64,000 nt of DNA from Anaerolineaceae bacterium (GCA_029975475.1 JARKPB010000008.1:806001-870000), one strand, 5' to 3'; positions 52,201 through 60,057 are shown, counted from the stretch's first letter. Program-made: numbers and translations. Notes: generated by a model not told the origin, from the letters alone.

Positions 52201-53004
52201 GGTGTCGCCCAGCAGATCGCGCTTGCCATCCAGAACGAAAAATTAAACCAGGAAATGGTTGGACGGGAAAGGCTGGAAAAAGAATTCCAACTAGCCAGGG
52301 AAATCCAGCGCACCTTTCTCCCAAAGAAACTGCCCGATTATTCCGGCTGGGCAATTGATATTCGCTGGCAGACAGCCAGGGAGGTGGGCGGAGATTTTTA
52401 CGATGTGTTCCCGGTTGATAAAGATTACATCGGTGTTGCCATCGCGGACGTGTCAGATAAGGGAATGCCCGCCGCGCTTTATATGACCGTGACCCGCACC
52501 CTGCTGCGCTCTGTAGCAGCAGCAAACAAATCTCCCAGCCGGGTGCTGAACCGGGTCAATCACGCGCTGATTTTTGATGAGCAAAACACCATGTTTGTAA
52601 CCCTCTTTTACGGGGTAATTCGTCTATCGACCGGAGAAATGGTTTTTGCCAACGCAGGGCACAACCGGCCATATCTATACCGCGCCGACCAGAAAAATAT
52701 TGAGAAACTAGACAGGGGAGGGATGGCGCTGGGTGTCATGGAGCGCATCACCCTTCAAGACGATAAAACAACCCTGCGTCCGGGTGATTTATTGCTGTTG
52801 TACACAGATGGCGTCACCGAAAGTTTTTCGCCTAAAAACGACACCTTCGGAGACGAACGTCTGGCGCAAATTATTAAGAAGAACGGCAGCAAAGGCGTTT
52901 GCAGGCTTCTTGAAATTCTCGAAAAAAATTTAGATGAATTCCGGGCCGGAGAGCCGCCATCCGATGACTTGACCATCCTGGCGATTCAACGATTAACGGA
53001 TTAG
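49207..53004 (+). CDS. Multi-GAF RsbU/SpoIIE-type PP2C phosphatase
   Basis: The 1265-residue protein is soluble, with no membrane helix. By eye it has up to six GAF-type units: about 60-145, 160-310, 325-480, 495-660, 680-835 and 850-1010. Each ends in a helix of the type LALQIN or VAIQNARLYAEA; residues 230-300 and 400-470 are the clearest. A linker helix with EFQLAREIQRTFLPK leads to the PP2C domain (about 1040-1265). That domain has EVGGDFYD with Asp1063, IADVSDKGMPAALYM, FANAGHNRPYL, LLYTDGVTES and PSDDLTILA. The Asp residues for metals are all there. It should dephosphorylate the STAS antagonist when GAF ligands bind. Confidence 0.93.
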   Translation: MRLAHLAAEPDWKQYIRLGEQLLSQPNAAAQVALISQTIQQLLGADVRAWLKSPFFPLPGEPAVDLLSQPDVPALAQAAAVNRKVEMERVENQVRCAVFPMVTQDFLLGVLQVSRPEGPPFDKDEITFLEGLAAHAALALQINRQVALKNWRYEQLLLVRTVSSQIANEVDIDKLAYRVTGLIQKSFNYYYVALFTWENEAADLHFRASADSYQRQKTVASYRVSPGQGIIGKAALSGEEHLSQNVISDPDFRPLPDLPDTKAEIAIPLKVENRVLGVLDVQSDQNDGFHENDLLVLRSLADTIALAVEGTRLYSDLARKADQIRAVYEVSRKVNSILEIDPLLSEVVNVIHRQFGFPYVHLFTVHAGRRKIFYRAGCGIEDQRFYQAQVAFELDAPRGIVAYVGREGKTYLANDVSNDPYYQSDNLPPDDTRSELAIPLVFGNEIQGVLDIQSTQINAFSHNDVDLLEALSASIAVAMHNASMYTSELWRRQVAESFRDVATQISANVPLDTLLDMILQQLEKNLPCEISAIWLLDQPLEKGQRGDQSLRLAAARGAKSDKVIQARSEFPLARDWLEEALYSDEPVIRQPGDPVGPLGIAGNFPEDYSSLAAPLRAGDQVLGAITLAHSTPGRYGSEAKRMTATFASYAAVAIQNARLYAEAQQEAWTSAVLLQVAEASQSTSNIEDLLATMARITPLLIGVKKCAIFLCDEAAREFTIQAVYGLPAPLTGTTYLRARSRAFELLTQLKSPILVNDPESELGLPEACMDGVRPGTVILLPLAARGELLGAMLVGHQDDGPISNNSGFTEQTLSILQGIAHQTAIAVENIKLLEARQEDAYVTAVLLQVAQAVVSQKELDDILDTIVNLMPILVGIDTCIIYLLDSGKNIYSPVKAYCGSRAIENEILSMTFSHGEFELLDNITTRDQALICESITQIPARFLTILNDIERNRVTESAQSGEIMGFPLSVKGEVFGVLVTRESGVNPEFRDRRIEIMTGVAQQIALAIQNEKLNQEMVGRERLEKEFQLAREIQRTFLPKKLPDYSGWAIDIRWQTAREVGGDFYDVFPVDKDYIGVAIADVSDKGMPAALYMTVTRTLLRSVAAANKSPSRVLNRVNHALIFDEQNTMFVTLFYGVIRLSTGEMVFANAGHNRPYLYRADQKNIEKLDRGGMALGVMERITLQDDKTTLRPGDLLLLYTDGVTESFSPKNDTFGDERLAQIIKKNGSKGVCRLLEILEKNLDEFRAGEPPSDDLTILAIQRLTD

Positions 53005-53005
53005 A

Positions 53006-53347
53006 TTAAGTACCCTGACAATGCGCGCAGGGACAAAGTTTCCTCAGGTAACTCCAGGTATAGATACCGTAACGGTGGCCGTCCTGCCATTCAATATTGA
53101 CCGCATATCCCCCAACCTGTTCAATCCGCGCCATCTGGTTGGTTTGGTTTTCATCCCGCGGGGCATTGAAGACCGCCGGGTCTGGTTCGGGGCTCATCTT
53201 TTCGTGCCCGCCACGGCAGGAGGCGCACGGACAGGCAGCGCGAAGCAGCCAGAAAGGATATTCGCTCAAATGACCGTCGTTCCACGAGATGGATACAAGG
53301 CGCAAATTTCGATTTGCACTGATCTTCAGAGGTCTTAATGAGTCCAT
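53006..53347 (-). CDS. DUF971 domain protein
   Basis: I start at ATG 53347 (MDSLRPLKISANRNL), preceded by GAGAGAAG and 8 bases after the SH3b gene; the ATG 51 bases upstream would overlap that gene. The 113-residue protein has DUF971 features (N-terminal domain of gamma-butyrobetaine hydroxylase type): SEYPFWLLRAACPCASCRGG and YGIYTWSYLRKLCPC. Two Cys-rich motifs (CPCASC and CPCAHC) likely bind zinc. DUF971 proteins appear in iron-sulfur contexts in other bacteria, but the role here is unknown. One base separates its stop from the phosphatase stop. Confidence 0.85.
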   Translation of the reverse strand: MDSLRPLKISANRNLRLVSISWNDGHLSEYPFWLLRAACPCASCRGGHEKMSPEPDPAVFNAPRDENQTNQMARIEQVGGYAVNIEWQDGHRYGIYTWSYLRKLCPCAHCQGT

Positions 53348-53355
53348 ACTTCTCT

Positions 53356-53823
53356 CTATTGATTCGAAATGATGCTCAAGAAATTTGATGCAGCCCACCC
53401 GTTGCGGTTTTTATCATACGGTGCTACCAGCAGCCACCAATAATAGCCGTCCGCTTCTATCGGCCCGTCCGTGACCAGAAACACTTCCGCGTCCAGCCCC
53501 ACAAAATTTGGTGAATAATTCACCCCGGCGCCTGAACGTATGTTCAACCCGCTACCGTCTGTGCCTTTAATCTGGACGTAATCGCCGATTTTTATCCCGC
53601 TCGGGTCAACCACAGATGTGCCGGGAGTCGGGGTCACCAGTGGATTGGGCGTAGGCGTCGCGGTCGGGGCGGGCAATATTACCAAAACCGCTGTTGGACG
53701 CTCCTGGCTGAAATCTTTTCCACCTGACAGGATCACAAGGAAAACCGCGAAATACGCGCTAAGAAGGATAAAGATTATCCCGGCCCCTATTAAAACCCTT
53801 CGATCTCGAAAAAATTGGTTCAT
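53356..53823 (-). CDS. Membrane-anchored SH3b-domain protein
   Basis: The 155-residue protein has a helix at about 11-33, a short linker with TATPTPNPLVTPTPG, and an extracytoplasmic bacterial SH3 domain from about 75: YVQIKGTDGSGLNIRSGAG, then VFLVTDGP and YYWWLLVAP, ending NGWAASNFLSI. SH3b domains often bind peptidoglycan or partner proteins. It follows the exchanger gene by 6 bases, in one minus-strand unit. Confidence 0.82.
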   Translation of the reverse strand: MNQFFRDRRVLIGAGIIFILLSAYFAVFLVILSGGKDFSQERPTAVLVILPAPTATPTPNPLVTPTPGTSVVDPSGIKIGDYVQIKGTDGSGLNIRSGAGVNYSPNFVGLDAEVFLVTDGPIEADGYYWWLLVAPYDKNRNGWAASNFLSIISNQ

Positions 53824-53829
53824 AGATCC

Positions 53830-54915
53830 CTACGCAGGCAGCAAGAAAAACGCCAGCCCAAAGATCAGGTAGACTGTCAGCAACGCCGCACCCTCTAACC
53901 AGTTCGATTCACCATCCAGCGAGACAAGAACAGCGATAAGGATGCTGGCGCCCAGGGCGATTAACTCAAATGAGTTGAAAATCAGTGTTAGCGGGTTACC
54001 CATGAACAGGCTGATGAAAACCAGGAGCGGGGCAACAAACAGCGCGATTTGCAAACTGGAGGAAACAGCAATTTCAACGGATAAATCCATTTGATTTCTT
54101 CTGGCGACCTGAACTGCTACCAGATGCTCGGCGACATTTCCAATCACGGGGATCAGGATTATCCCGAGGAAAAATTCAGACAATCCCAGCCCGGCAACGA
54201 CCTGCTCCACTTCTCCAACCAGTAATTCGCTCAACCACACCACACCCGCCGTGGAAACCGCCAGAAGCGCAATTGCGCCTTTGACAGACATCGCCTGGTG
54301 TCCACTCTTGCCAACCGGGTGGGGAGAATATCCCAGCGGAGAACTTTGATGTTTGATGCTGTAGAGGATTCCCAGCGCGTACAAAAGGATCATGACCCCG
54401 GCGACGCCCAGGCTCAACGACTCGACCCCGATCGAGTGTTCCGGCCCAATCGATTTGCTAAAAATCGTTGGAACCACCAGCGCCAGGACAGAAATGGTCA
54501 ATAAGATCGAGTGATTTGACGCCTGTTTTTGGTCAAACTTTTGAACCCCATTTTTAACGCCCCCGAGCAGCATGGAAAAACCCATCACCAGCAGCAAATT
54601 TCCGATGATGGATCCGGTAATAGACGCCTTCACCAGATCAAGCAGCCCTTCCCGAATGGCGACCAGAGTAATGATTAATTCCGCCGCGTTCCCAAGAGTG
54701 GCATTCAACAAACCGCCAAGTTTTGGCCCCAGATAACCAGCCAGAGCTTCGGTCGCCTGACCAATCAGGCCAGCCAGGGGGATTAAAGCCAGGCAGGAAA
54801 AAATAAAAATTAATAACGACGGCCCCCCGACAAGCTGGGTCGCCAGCGCCGCTGGGATAAACGCCAGCAGCACATACAGCGGATTGTTTTTCAGCGTTTT
54901 ATGGATAGTTTTCAT
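53830..54915 (-). CDS. Calcium/proton exchanger (CAX family)
   Basis: The 361-residue protein has about eleven helices and two alpha repeats with the CaCA signatures: GNAAELIITLVAIREGLLDL followed by SITGSIIGNLLLVMG near residue 70, and GNVAEHLVAVQVARRNQMDL with SVEIAVSSSLQIALFVAP near 255. The paired Glu residues (GNAAE, GNVAE) coordinate the cation. It should export calcium in exchange for protons at the cytoplasmic membrane. A perfect extended -10 lies upstream, and GGGAG precedes ATG. Confidence 0.94.
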   Translation of the reverse strand: MKTIHKTLKNNPLYVLLAFIPAALATQLVGGPSLLIFIFSCLALIPLAGLIGQATEALAGYLGPKLGGLLNATLGNAAELIITLVAIREGLLDLVKASITGSIIGNLLLVMGFSMLLGGVKNGVQKFDQKQASNHSILLTISVLALVVPTIFSKSIGPEHSIGVESLSLGVAGVMILLYALGILYSIKHQSSPLGYSPHPVGKSGHQAMSVKGAIALLAVSTAGVVWLSELLVGEVEQVVAGLGLSEFFLGIILIPVIGNVAEHLVAVQVARRNQMDLSVEIAVSSSLQIALFVAPLLVFISLFMGNPLTLIFNSFELIALGASILIAVLVSLDGESNWLEGAALLTVYLIFGLAFFLLPA

Positions 54916-54933
54916 CGCTCAGGCTCCCGGGTA

Positions 54934-54942
54934 ATTATATCA
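54934..54942 (-). promoter_or_regulatory. Extended -10 promoter of cax gene
   Basis: On the minus strand TGA TATAAT (54942-54934) lies 18 bases before ATG 54915. GGGAG in the leader is the ribosome site. Confidence 0.6.
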
Positions 54943-54982
54943 AGGGTTCCTCTTTCCAGTACCCGGGCAGAAAGTACGCCTA

Positions 54983-54991
54983 TGTTATAAT
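54983..54991 (+). promoter_or_regulatory. Extended -10 promoter of Ser/Thr kinase gene
   Basis: TGT TATAAT ends 8 bases before ATG 55000. Transcription would start one or two bases upstream of the ATG, so the kinase message should be leaderless or nearly so. Confidence 0.6.
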
Positions 54992-54999
54992 TTTCTTGC

Positions 55000-56094
55000 A
55001 TGGAAACAAATCATTCCGCGACCATCCTTGGAAAAAGGTATCAAATTCTGCAAACCCTGGGCAGCGGCGGAATGGCCCTGGTTTTTCGGGCAAGGGACAT
55101 TCTGCTGGAACGCTCGGTGGCTGTTAAAGTACTGCGGCAGAATTATTCCCAAAATGTGGATTTCCGCGAGCGTTTTCGACAGGAAGCCCTGGCAGCCGCC
55201 AACCTGTCGCACCCGAATATTGTTACCGTGCATGATTTCGGATACGATGACGGCAAGCTCTTCATCGTGATGGAGTATATTCCCGGTACTGACCTTAAAA
55301 CCATACTCAAGAAAAAAGGGGCGATGACGCTGGATGAAGCCATTCCGCTTATCGTCCAGGCCTGTGCTGGAATTGGCTACGCGCATCGCGCGGGCCTGAT
55401 CCACTGCGATGTCAAACCCCATAACATGCTGGTCACGCCGGACTCACGCCTAAAAGTCACCGATTTCGGTATCGCCCGGGCTCTTTCGACCATTCAACCT
55501 GAAGAACAGCACGAAGTCGTCTGGGGATCACCGCAGTATTTTGCCCCGGAAATTGCTTCAGGTGCAGCGCCTTCCCAGGCTTCTGATGTTTATTCGCTGG
55601 GAGTCATCCTTTATGAAATGCTCACCGGTCAGCTTCCCTTCACATCCACAGATCCGGTTGAATTAGCCAGATGCCACCGGGATGTGATGCCGATTCCGCC
55701 GCGCCAGTTAAACCCCGCGATTCCGCCCGCTTTGGAACAAATCATGCTCAAAGTGCTGCGGAAAGAACCCGGCGCTCGCTACCGAACCGCCGATCAACTG
55801 GGACGGGTACTGGTAAGCTTCAGCCAGATCGCGGATGCTTACAGTTCCAACATCCCGCCCCTTGGCCCGGTTCTTCCGCAGCGCACCGAACCCCAGCCGG
55901 TAAAAACCAAACCTGCTGTCCGGGCAGATGCGATTCCGCCGGCAGCCGCACCCACCCTTTTACCAGAAAGCGCTGAAGAGCCGGTGCCATCTATGGACTG
56001 GAAAACGATCACCCTGGCATTAATCGCCACCCTTGCGGTCGGCGGTCTCATCCCCTTCTGGCTGTATGTCGGATTTTCACTGTTAGGCAGATGA
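55000..56094 (+). CDS. Membrane-tethered Hanks-type Ser/Thr protein kinase, non-RD
   Basis: The 364-residue protein has a kinase domain at 12-275: G-loop GSGGMA (21-26), Lys43 in AVKVL, the catalytic loop HCDVKPHN (135-142), the DFG at 155-157 and APE at 182-184. The loop residue before the catalytic Asp137 is Cys, not Arg, so it is a non-RD kinase. A Pro/Ala-rich juxtamembrane region follows, then one helix near 338-360 that ends at the C-terminus. There are no PASTA repeats outside. It shares 4 bases (ATGA) with rpe. No PP2C partner gene lies next to it, unlike Bacillus prpC-prkC. Confidence 0.93.
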   Translation: METNHSATILGKRYQILQTLGSGGMALVFRARDILLERSVAVKVLRQNYSQNVDFRERFRQEALAAANLSHPNIVTVHDFGYDDGKLFIVMEYIPGTDLKTILKKKGAMTLDEAIPLIVQACAGIGYAHRAGLIHCDVKPHNMLVTPDSRLKVTDFGIARALSTIQPEEQHEVVWGSPQYFAPEIASGAAPSQASDVYSLGVILYEMLTGQLPFTSTDPVELARCHRDVMPIPPRQLNPAIPPALEQIMLKVLRKEPGARYRTADQLGRVLVSFSQIADAYSSNIPPLGPVLPQRTEPQPVKTKPAVRADAIPPAAAPTLLPESAEEPVPSMDWKTITLALIATLAVGGLIPFWLYVGFSLLGR

Positions 56095-56759
56095 AAACCT
56101 CGAAACGTTTTTTCCTCTCGGTCTCCATCCTTTCCGCGAATTTTGCAAATCTGGAAAGAGAGATCCGCGCGGTTGAAGACGCCGGCGGAGACTGGATCCA
56201 CGTGGATGTAATGGACGGACACTTTGTCCCCAACATCACCATGGGCCCGTTTATCGTGGAAACGGTCCGAAAATTAACCACCCTGCCGTTGGATTGCCAT
56301 CTGATGATTGAGAAACCAGAGCGCTACATTCGGGATTTTATTCAAGCTGGCGCTGACTGGATCTCCGTCCACATCGAAGGCAACCCCAATATTCACCGCA
56401 CCCTGCAGTCCATTCAAGCATCCAATGTAAAAGCCGGAATTGTCCTTAATCCAGGCACGGCAGTATCAGCCATCGAAGCAGTGATACCGACGATTGATTT
56501 CGCGCTGGTGATGAGTGTAAACCCCGGCTTTTCAGGCCAGAATTTTATTCCGCAAACGCCGGGCCGCATTCAATCCATTCGCGAGATGTGCGCAAAGTTC
56601 AATGTCCAGCCATTGATCGAGGTAGACGGCGGCATCAGCGCTGACACGCTTCCAGCCTGCGCAGAAGCCGGCGCGAATTGTTTTGTTGCGGCGACATCCG
56701 TATTCAAGCACCCTGGCGGAATTGCCGCGGGTATTCAGGCACTGCGAAACGCCTGGTAA
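56091..56759 (+). CDS. rpe: Ribulose-phosphate 3-epimerase
   Basis: Rpe interconverts ribulose 5-phosphate and xylulose 5-phosphate in the pentose phosphate pathway. The 222-residue TIM barrel has LSVSILSANFANLEREIRA, WIHVDVMDGHFVPNITMGP, LDCHLMIEKPERYI, VLVMSVNPGFSGQNFIP-like and EVDGGISADT stretches, with metal-binding His and Asp intact. It overlaps the kinase gene by 4 bases, as prkC and rpe are neighbours in Firmicutes. Confidence 0.97.
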   Translation: MKTSKRFFLSVSILSANFANLEREIRAVEDAGGDWIHVDVMDGHFVPNITMGPFIVETVRKLTTLPLDCHLMIEKPERYIRDFIQAGADWISVHIEGNPNIHRTLQSIQASNVKAGIVLNPGTAVSAIEAVIPTIDFALVMSVNPGFSGQNFIPQTPGRIQSIREMCAKFNVQPLIEVDGGISADTLPACAEAGANCFVAATSVFKHPGGIAAGIQALRNAW

Positions 56760-56788
56760 AAAAAGAAAACCGCAGGTTTTTCCTGCGG
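56758..56788 (-). terminator. Rho-independent terminator of rpmB
   Basis: A 7-base stem (56770-56776 with 56782-56788) with a five-base loop. On the minus strand it is followed by TTTTCTTTTTTT. It lies 27 bases after the rpmB stop and touches the rpe stop codon. Confidence 0.85.
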
Positions 56789-56815
56789 CTCTGGTTACAA
56801 GGTCCGGGGATTGAA

Positions 56816-56998
56816 TCAGGCAGTCTTTGCCATTGTACGGATGCATTTTGCGCAAAGCACCTTCTGAACTTTACGACCGTTCACCATAATAGAAACTTTC
56901 TGCAGGTTCGGCCGGAACACGCGGTTGGTCGCGCGCATGGAGAAGCTGACATTATGCCCAAAAGTGGTCGATTTTCCGCAAAATTCACATTTCGCCAT
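56816..56998 (-). CDS. rpmB: 50S ribosomal protein bL28
   Basis: The 60-residue protein begins MAKCEFCGKSTTFGHNVS and has TNRVFRPNLQKVSI and VLCAKCIRTMAK. The paired CxxC motifs mark the zinc-binding form of bL28. Strong AAAGGAA before ATG. It is transcribed against its neighbours and diverges from the Asp23 gene. Confidence 0.98.
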   Translation of the reverse strand: MAKCEFCGKSTTFGHNVSFSMRATNRVFRPNLQKVSIMVNGRKVQKVLCAKCIRTMAKTA

Positions 56999-57017
56999 TG
57001 TAGTATTTCCTTTCCCG

Positions 57018-57048
57018 ACTATAATTACGCAAGCCGTAGCAATTTCAA
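57018..57048 (-). promoter_or_regulatory. Putative promoter of rpmB
   Basis: On the minus strand TTGAAA (57048-57043) and TATAGT (57023-57018) are separated by 19 bases, a little long. GGAAAGG follows in the leader. Confidence 0.4.
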
Positions 57049-57138
57049 TTCAGGCTTTCAAGCAACAGCGAAAGATTTTACCACAGAGCGTATCTTTTTT
57101 CAAGAAGAGACGTTTTAACTAAGAAGGACGGGATCGCA

Positions 57139-57495
57139 ATGACTGAAACGCAAAATTCCATTGGAAATATTTATATCTCGCACCGCGCAATCGCAACCAT
57201 CGCCTACCAGGCGACGCTGGAATCCTACGGAGTGGTCGGTCTGGCAGCCAAAAACCTGGCAGAAGGGATTTCACAGGTTCTGGTTAAAGACCCAATGCTC
57301 GGGGTTGATGTCAGCTTCGATAAGGGTAAATTGAATATTGACCTGCACATCATCGTTGAGTACGGAGTCCGAATCAAATCGGTCTCATCCAGTGTCGCTG
57401 ACAATGTCCGTTATAAAGTTGAAAAATCCATCGGGTTGCCAGTGAACAGCGTGAACATCCACGTTCGCGGACTGCGCATCAGCGATCCAGATTAA
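57139..57495 (+). CDS. Asp23/Gls24 family envelope stress protein (YloU-like)
   Basis: The 118-residue protein shows the DUF322 pattern: GNIYISHRAIATIAYQATLE, GVVGLAAKN, a variable loop, then LNIDLHIIVEYGVRIKSVSSSVADNVRYKVEKS and SVNIHVRGLRI. Family members attach near the membrane and affect envelope stress and fatty-acid kinase regulation; YloU is next to YloV in Bacillus. AAGGACGGG lies before ATG. The FakA-like gene begins 18 bases downstream. Confidence 0.93.
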   Translation: MTETQNSIGNIYISHRAIATIAYQATLESYGVVGLAAKNLAEGISQVLVKDPMLGVDVSFDKGKLNIDLHIIVEYGVRIKSVSSSVADNVRYKVEKSIGLPVNSVNIHVRGLRISDPD

Positions 57496-57513
57496 ACGTC
57501 ATTTTGGAGCCCA

Positions 57514-59199
57514 ATGAGTAACGACATGTTATTTTCCACATCCATTGATCGAGAAAAGGTTTTTCAGGGGAATCAACTTGACGGACAGGGATTCAAAGCG
57601 CTGATCGAAGCAAGTCTGGCCTGGCTAAAAACCAACCAGCAAATCGTCAATTCCTTAAACGTTTTTCCCGTTCCAGACGGCGACACCGGCACAAACATGC
57701 TGCTCACCTTACAGGCAGCCTATAACGAAATAGCCCAGTCCGGTGAGAGAAACATTGGAAAAATGGCTCACGGCATTGCCCAGGGAGCGCTGATGGGCGC
57801 CCGCGGGAATTCCGGCGTGATCCTCTCGCAGCTATGGCGCGGCTTTTCCCGCGCGCTGGATAATCTCGAGACAATTGACACGACCCTGTTTGCGCACGCG
57901 CTGACAGAAGCGAAAAACACCGCATACAAAGGTGTTGTGCGCCCGGTTGAAGGCACAATTTTGACGGTTGCCAAAGATCTCGCGGCCGCTGCTGAAGAAG
58001 CCGTCCGCGCGCCTCAGAATTTTGAAAGTTTGCTGGAAGTTGTGGTCAACGCGGCGGATGAATCGGTCAAACATACCCCGGAATTATTGCCCATCCTCAA
58101 ACAGGCCGGTGTGGTCGATTCTGGCGGCAAGGGTTTATTTATCATCTTTGAGGGAATGCTGCGTTACATTAAAGGCCAATCGCTGGAGACCGCGGTCGCG
58201 GCGGTTCAGCCGCTTTCCATGATGAACCTTGAAGAAACCATGGAAGCGGTCGAAGAAGGACAGGATTACGAAGTCGTGGTCGATTTTCGTCCAAGCGAAC
58301 CGCTGAATCTGGAAAGTTTTTATGAAGAATTGACCAAAATGGGGACTTCGATTCAAGTCGGCGAAGGCGACGGTATGTACCGCATGCATATTCATGTTCC
58401 GACCGAAAACCGGTATTTGCCCATTGATTACACCATGTCTTTAGGGACAATTACCAAAGTCCAAATTGAAAACCTGATCGCTCAGATGGAAGACATCGAA
58501 GGTGCTAAGGGCGGAAAAATTCAACTCCCCCCGGTCGAACCCGGACAGGTCGCGGTGGTGGCTGTCTCGCCTGGCAGTGGGATTTCGAGAATATTTGCCA
58601 GCCTGAATGCAAACGCGATCGTTGAAGGCGGTCAAACCATGAACCCATCAACCGAGGAAATTCTCAACGCATTTGAGAATTTACCCACGGATAAGGTCAT
58701 CATTCTGCCGAACAATAAAAACATCGTCCTGGCAGCCCAGACCGCTAAATCGCTGACCGTAAAAAACGTAGTGGTGATTCCATCTACATCGGTGCCTCAA
58801 GGTCTTTCGGCCATGCTGCGCCTCGATCCCACCGCCGATCTTGAAGTCCTTGAAGAGGAAATGAATGAGGCTTTGACTGAAGTGGACACCGGCGAAATCA
58901 CCATCGCTACCCGCAGCGTGGAAATCAACGGTGTGAACGTCCATGAAGGAGAGGTCATCGCTCTTCTGAACGGAAAGCTGGTAAGCGCTTCCACATCTCT
59001 GGAGGAAGCCTGCTTAAATCTGCTGGATAAAGCTGAGACCGAAGATAAAGAAAGAATCACTATCTTTTACGGGAACAACATTCACAAAAACGAAGTCAAC
59101 CGGATTGTCGATAAAATTCGAGAAGCCTATCCCAATCACGAAATTGAATTACACGAAGGCGGCCAACCGCATTATCAGTTTATTTTCTCAATTGAATAA
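57514..59199 (+). CDS. fakA: DAK2-domain protein, fatty acid kinase FakA-like (YloV)
   Basis: The 561-residue protein has an N-terminal DhaL/DAK2 kinase domain (about 20-215) with NVFPVPDGDTGTNMLLT (metal-binding Asp residues), ARGNSGVILSQLWRGF and RPVEGTILTVAKD. A middle domain and a DegV-like C-terminal region follow, with SPGSGISRIFASL, GGQTMNPSTEEILNA and LPNNKNIVLAAQ. This architecture is that of FakA, which phosphorylates fatty acids bound to FakB. The next gene is a DegV/FakB-like protein at 3 bases, which supports the assignment. Confidence 0.92.
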   Translation: MSNDMLFSTSIDREKVFQGNQLDGQGFKALIEASLAWLKTNQQIVNSLNVFPVPDGDTGTNMLLTLQAAYNEIAQSGERNIGKMAHGIAQGALMGARGNSGVILSQLWRGFSRALDNLETIDTTLFAHALTEAKNTAYKGVVRPVEGTILTVAKDLAAAAEEAVRAPQNFESLLEVVVNAADESVKHTPELLPILKQAGVVDSGGKGLFIIFEGMLRYIKGQSLETAVAAVQPLSMMNLEETMEAVEEGQDYEVVVDFRPSEPLNLESFYEELTKMGTSIQVGEGDGMYRMHIHVPTENRYLPIDYTMSLGTITKVQIENLIAQMEDIEGAKGGKIQLPPVEPGQVAVVAVSPGSGISRIFASLNANAIVEGGQTMNPSTEEILNAFENLPTDKVIILPNNKNIVLAAQTAKSLTVKNVVVIPSTSVPQGLSAMLRLDPTADLEVLEEEMNEALTEVDTGEITIATRSVEINGVNVHEGEVIALLNGKLVSASTSLEEACLNLLDKAETEDKERITIFYGNNIHKNEVNRIVDKIREAYPNHEIELHEGGQPHYQFIFSIE

Positions 59200-59202
59200 C
59201 CA

Positions 59203-60057
59203 ATGCAACCGGTTTGTATCGTCACAGACAGCTCTGTTCAATTTACCAAACCCAACTTCCCCGGGCGGGATGTGATTCGTTTAATTCCGTTTGACATTAT
59301 CCTCGGCGATGAAGTTTTCCAGGAGGGCATCGGGGCAAAACCAAACTGCCTGCCGCCGAGCATCAATCCCCGACAACTCCCGCGCCTGCATATTCCTGAT
59401 CAAGATTCTTTGCAAAGTATATTACTAACATTTCTGCAGCAGTTTGACCAGGTAATCATCCTGACATTATCAAACAGCCTCTGCCCGCTCTTTCAAGAAA
59501 TCCAGACCGCCACCCTGGCAACAAAAAGCCAATCGAGAATTCACCTGATCGACTCATTGACCACCGGTGCGGGCCTGGGGCATCTGGTGCAAAAGGCGGC
59601 CAGATGGGTCTTGCAGGGATTACCCACTTCGGATATCGAACGAAATATCCGCAGTCAGATTGCGCATATTTACACTCTTTTTTGCCCGCTGTCATTAAGC
59701 TATCTGTATAACTCCGGTTTTCTTGACCGCGGGCAGGCAATGGTCGGGGAAATGCTCAACCTGTACCCGATTTTCACCCTCGAAGAAGGGCGATTATCCC
59801 CAATCGAGAAGCAGCGCAACCTCCGCGGGACGGTTGAATTCTTCCTGGAATTCCTTGATGAATTTGAAGCGATTGAACATATATCATTAATACAGTCCTG
59901 CCCACCAACCAATTTGGAATCCAGGATTTTGAAACAACATATTGATGAATTTTTTCCCGATTCTGGATACAGCGAACACGCGATCAACTCACCGGTAGCC
60001 GCGCTTCTGGGACCGCGGACCATCAGCCTGACGGTTGTGGAGATGATGTCTGGTTGA
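59203..60057 (+). CDS. DegV/FakB-like fatty-acid-binding protein
   Basis: The 284-residue protein has the DegV opening VCIVTDSSVQF and PFDIILGDEVFQEGI. The next landmark is weaker than usual: instead of the T-S-Q-P loop it has LHIPDQDSLQSILLTF. ILTLSNSLCPLFQEIQTA and SLTTGAGLGHLVQKA follow, then YLYNSGFLDRGQ where FLxxGGRIG is typical. So it is a divergent DegV, perhaps with other lipid specificity. It is co-transcribed with the FakA-like gene. The gap to recG is 25 bases. Confidence 0.82.
   Translation: MQPVCIVTDSSVQFTKPNFPGRDVIRLIPFDIILGDEVFQEGIGAKPNCLPPSINPRQLPRLHIPDQDSLQSILLTFLQQFDQVIILTLSNSLCPLFQEIQTATLATKSQSRIHLIDSLTTGAGLGHLVQKAARWVLQGLPTSDIERNIRSQIAHIYTLFCPLSLSYLYNSGFLDRGQAMVGEMLNLYPIFTLEEGRLSPIEKQRNLRGTVEFFLEFLDEFEAIEHISLIQSCPPTNLESRILKQHIDEFFPDSGYSEHAINSPVAALLGPRTISLTVVEMMSG

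Noticed and set aside
53348-53398. Upstream start of the DUF971 gene
   Set aside because: It overlaps the SH3b gene by 43 bases and lacks a ribosome site; ATG 53347 follows GAGAGAAG.
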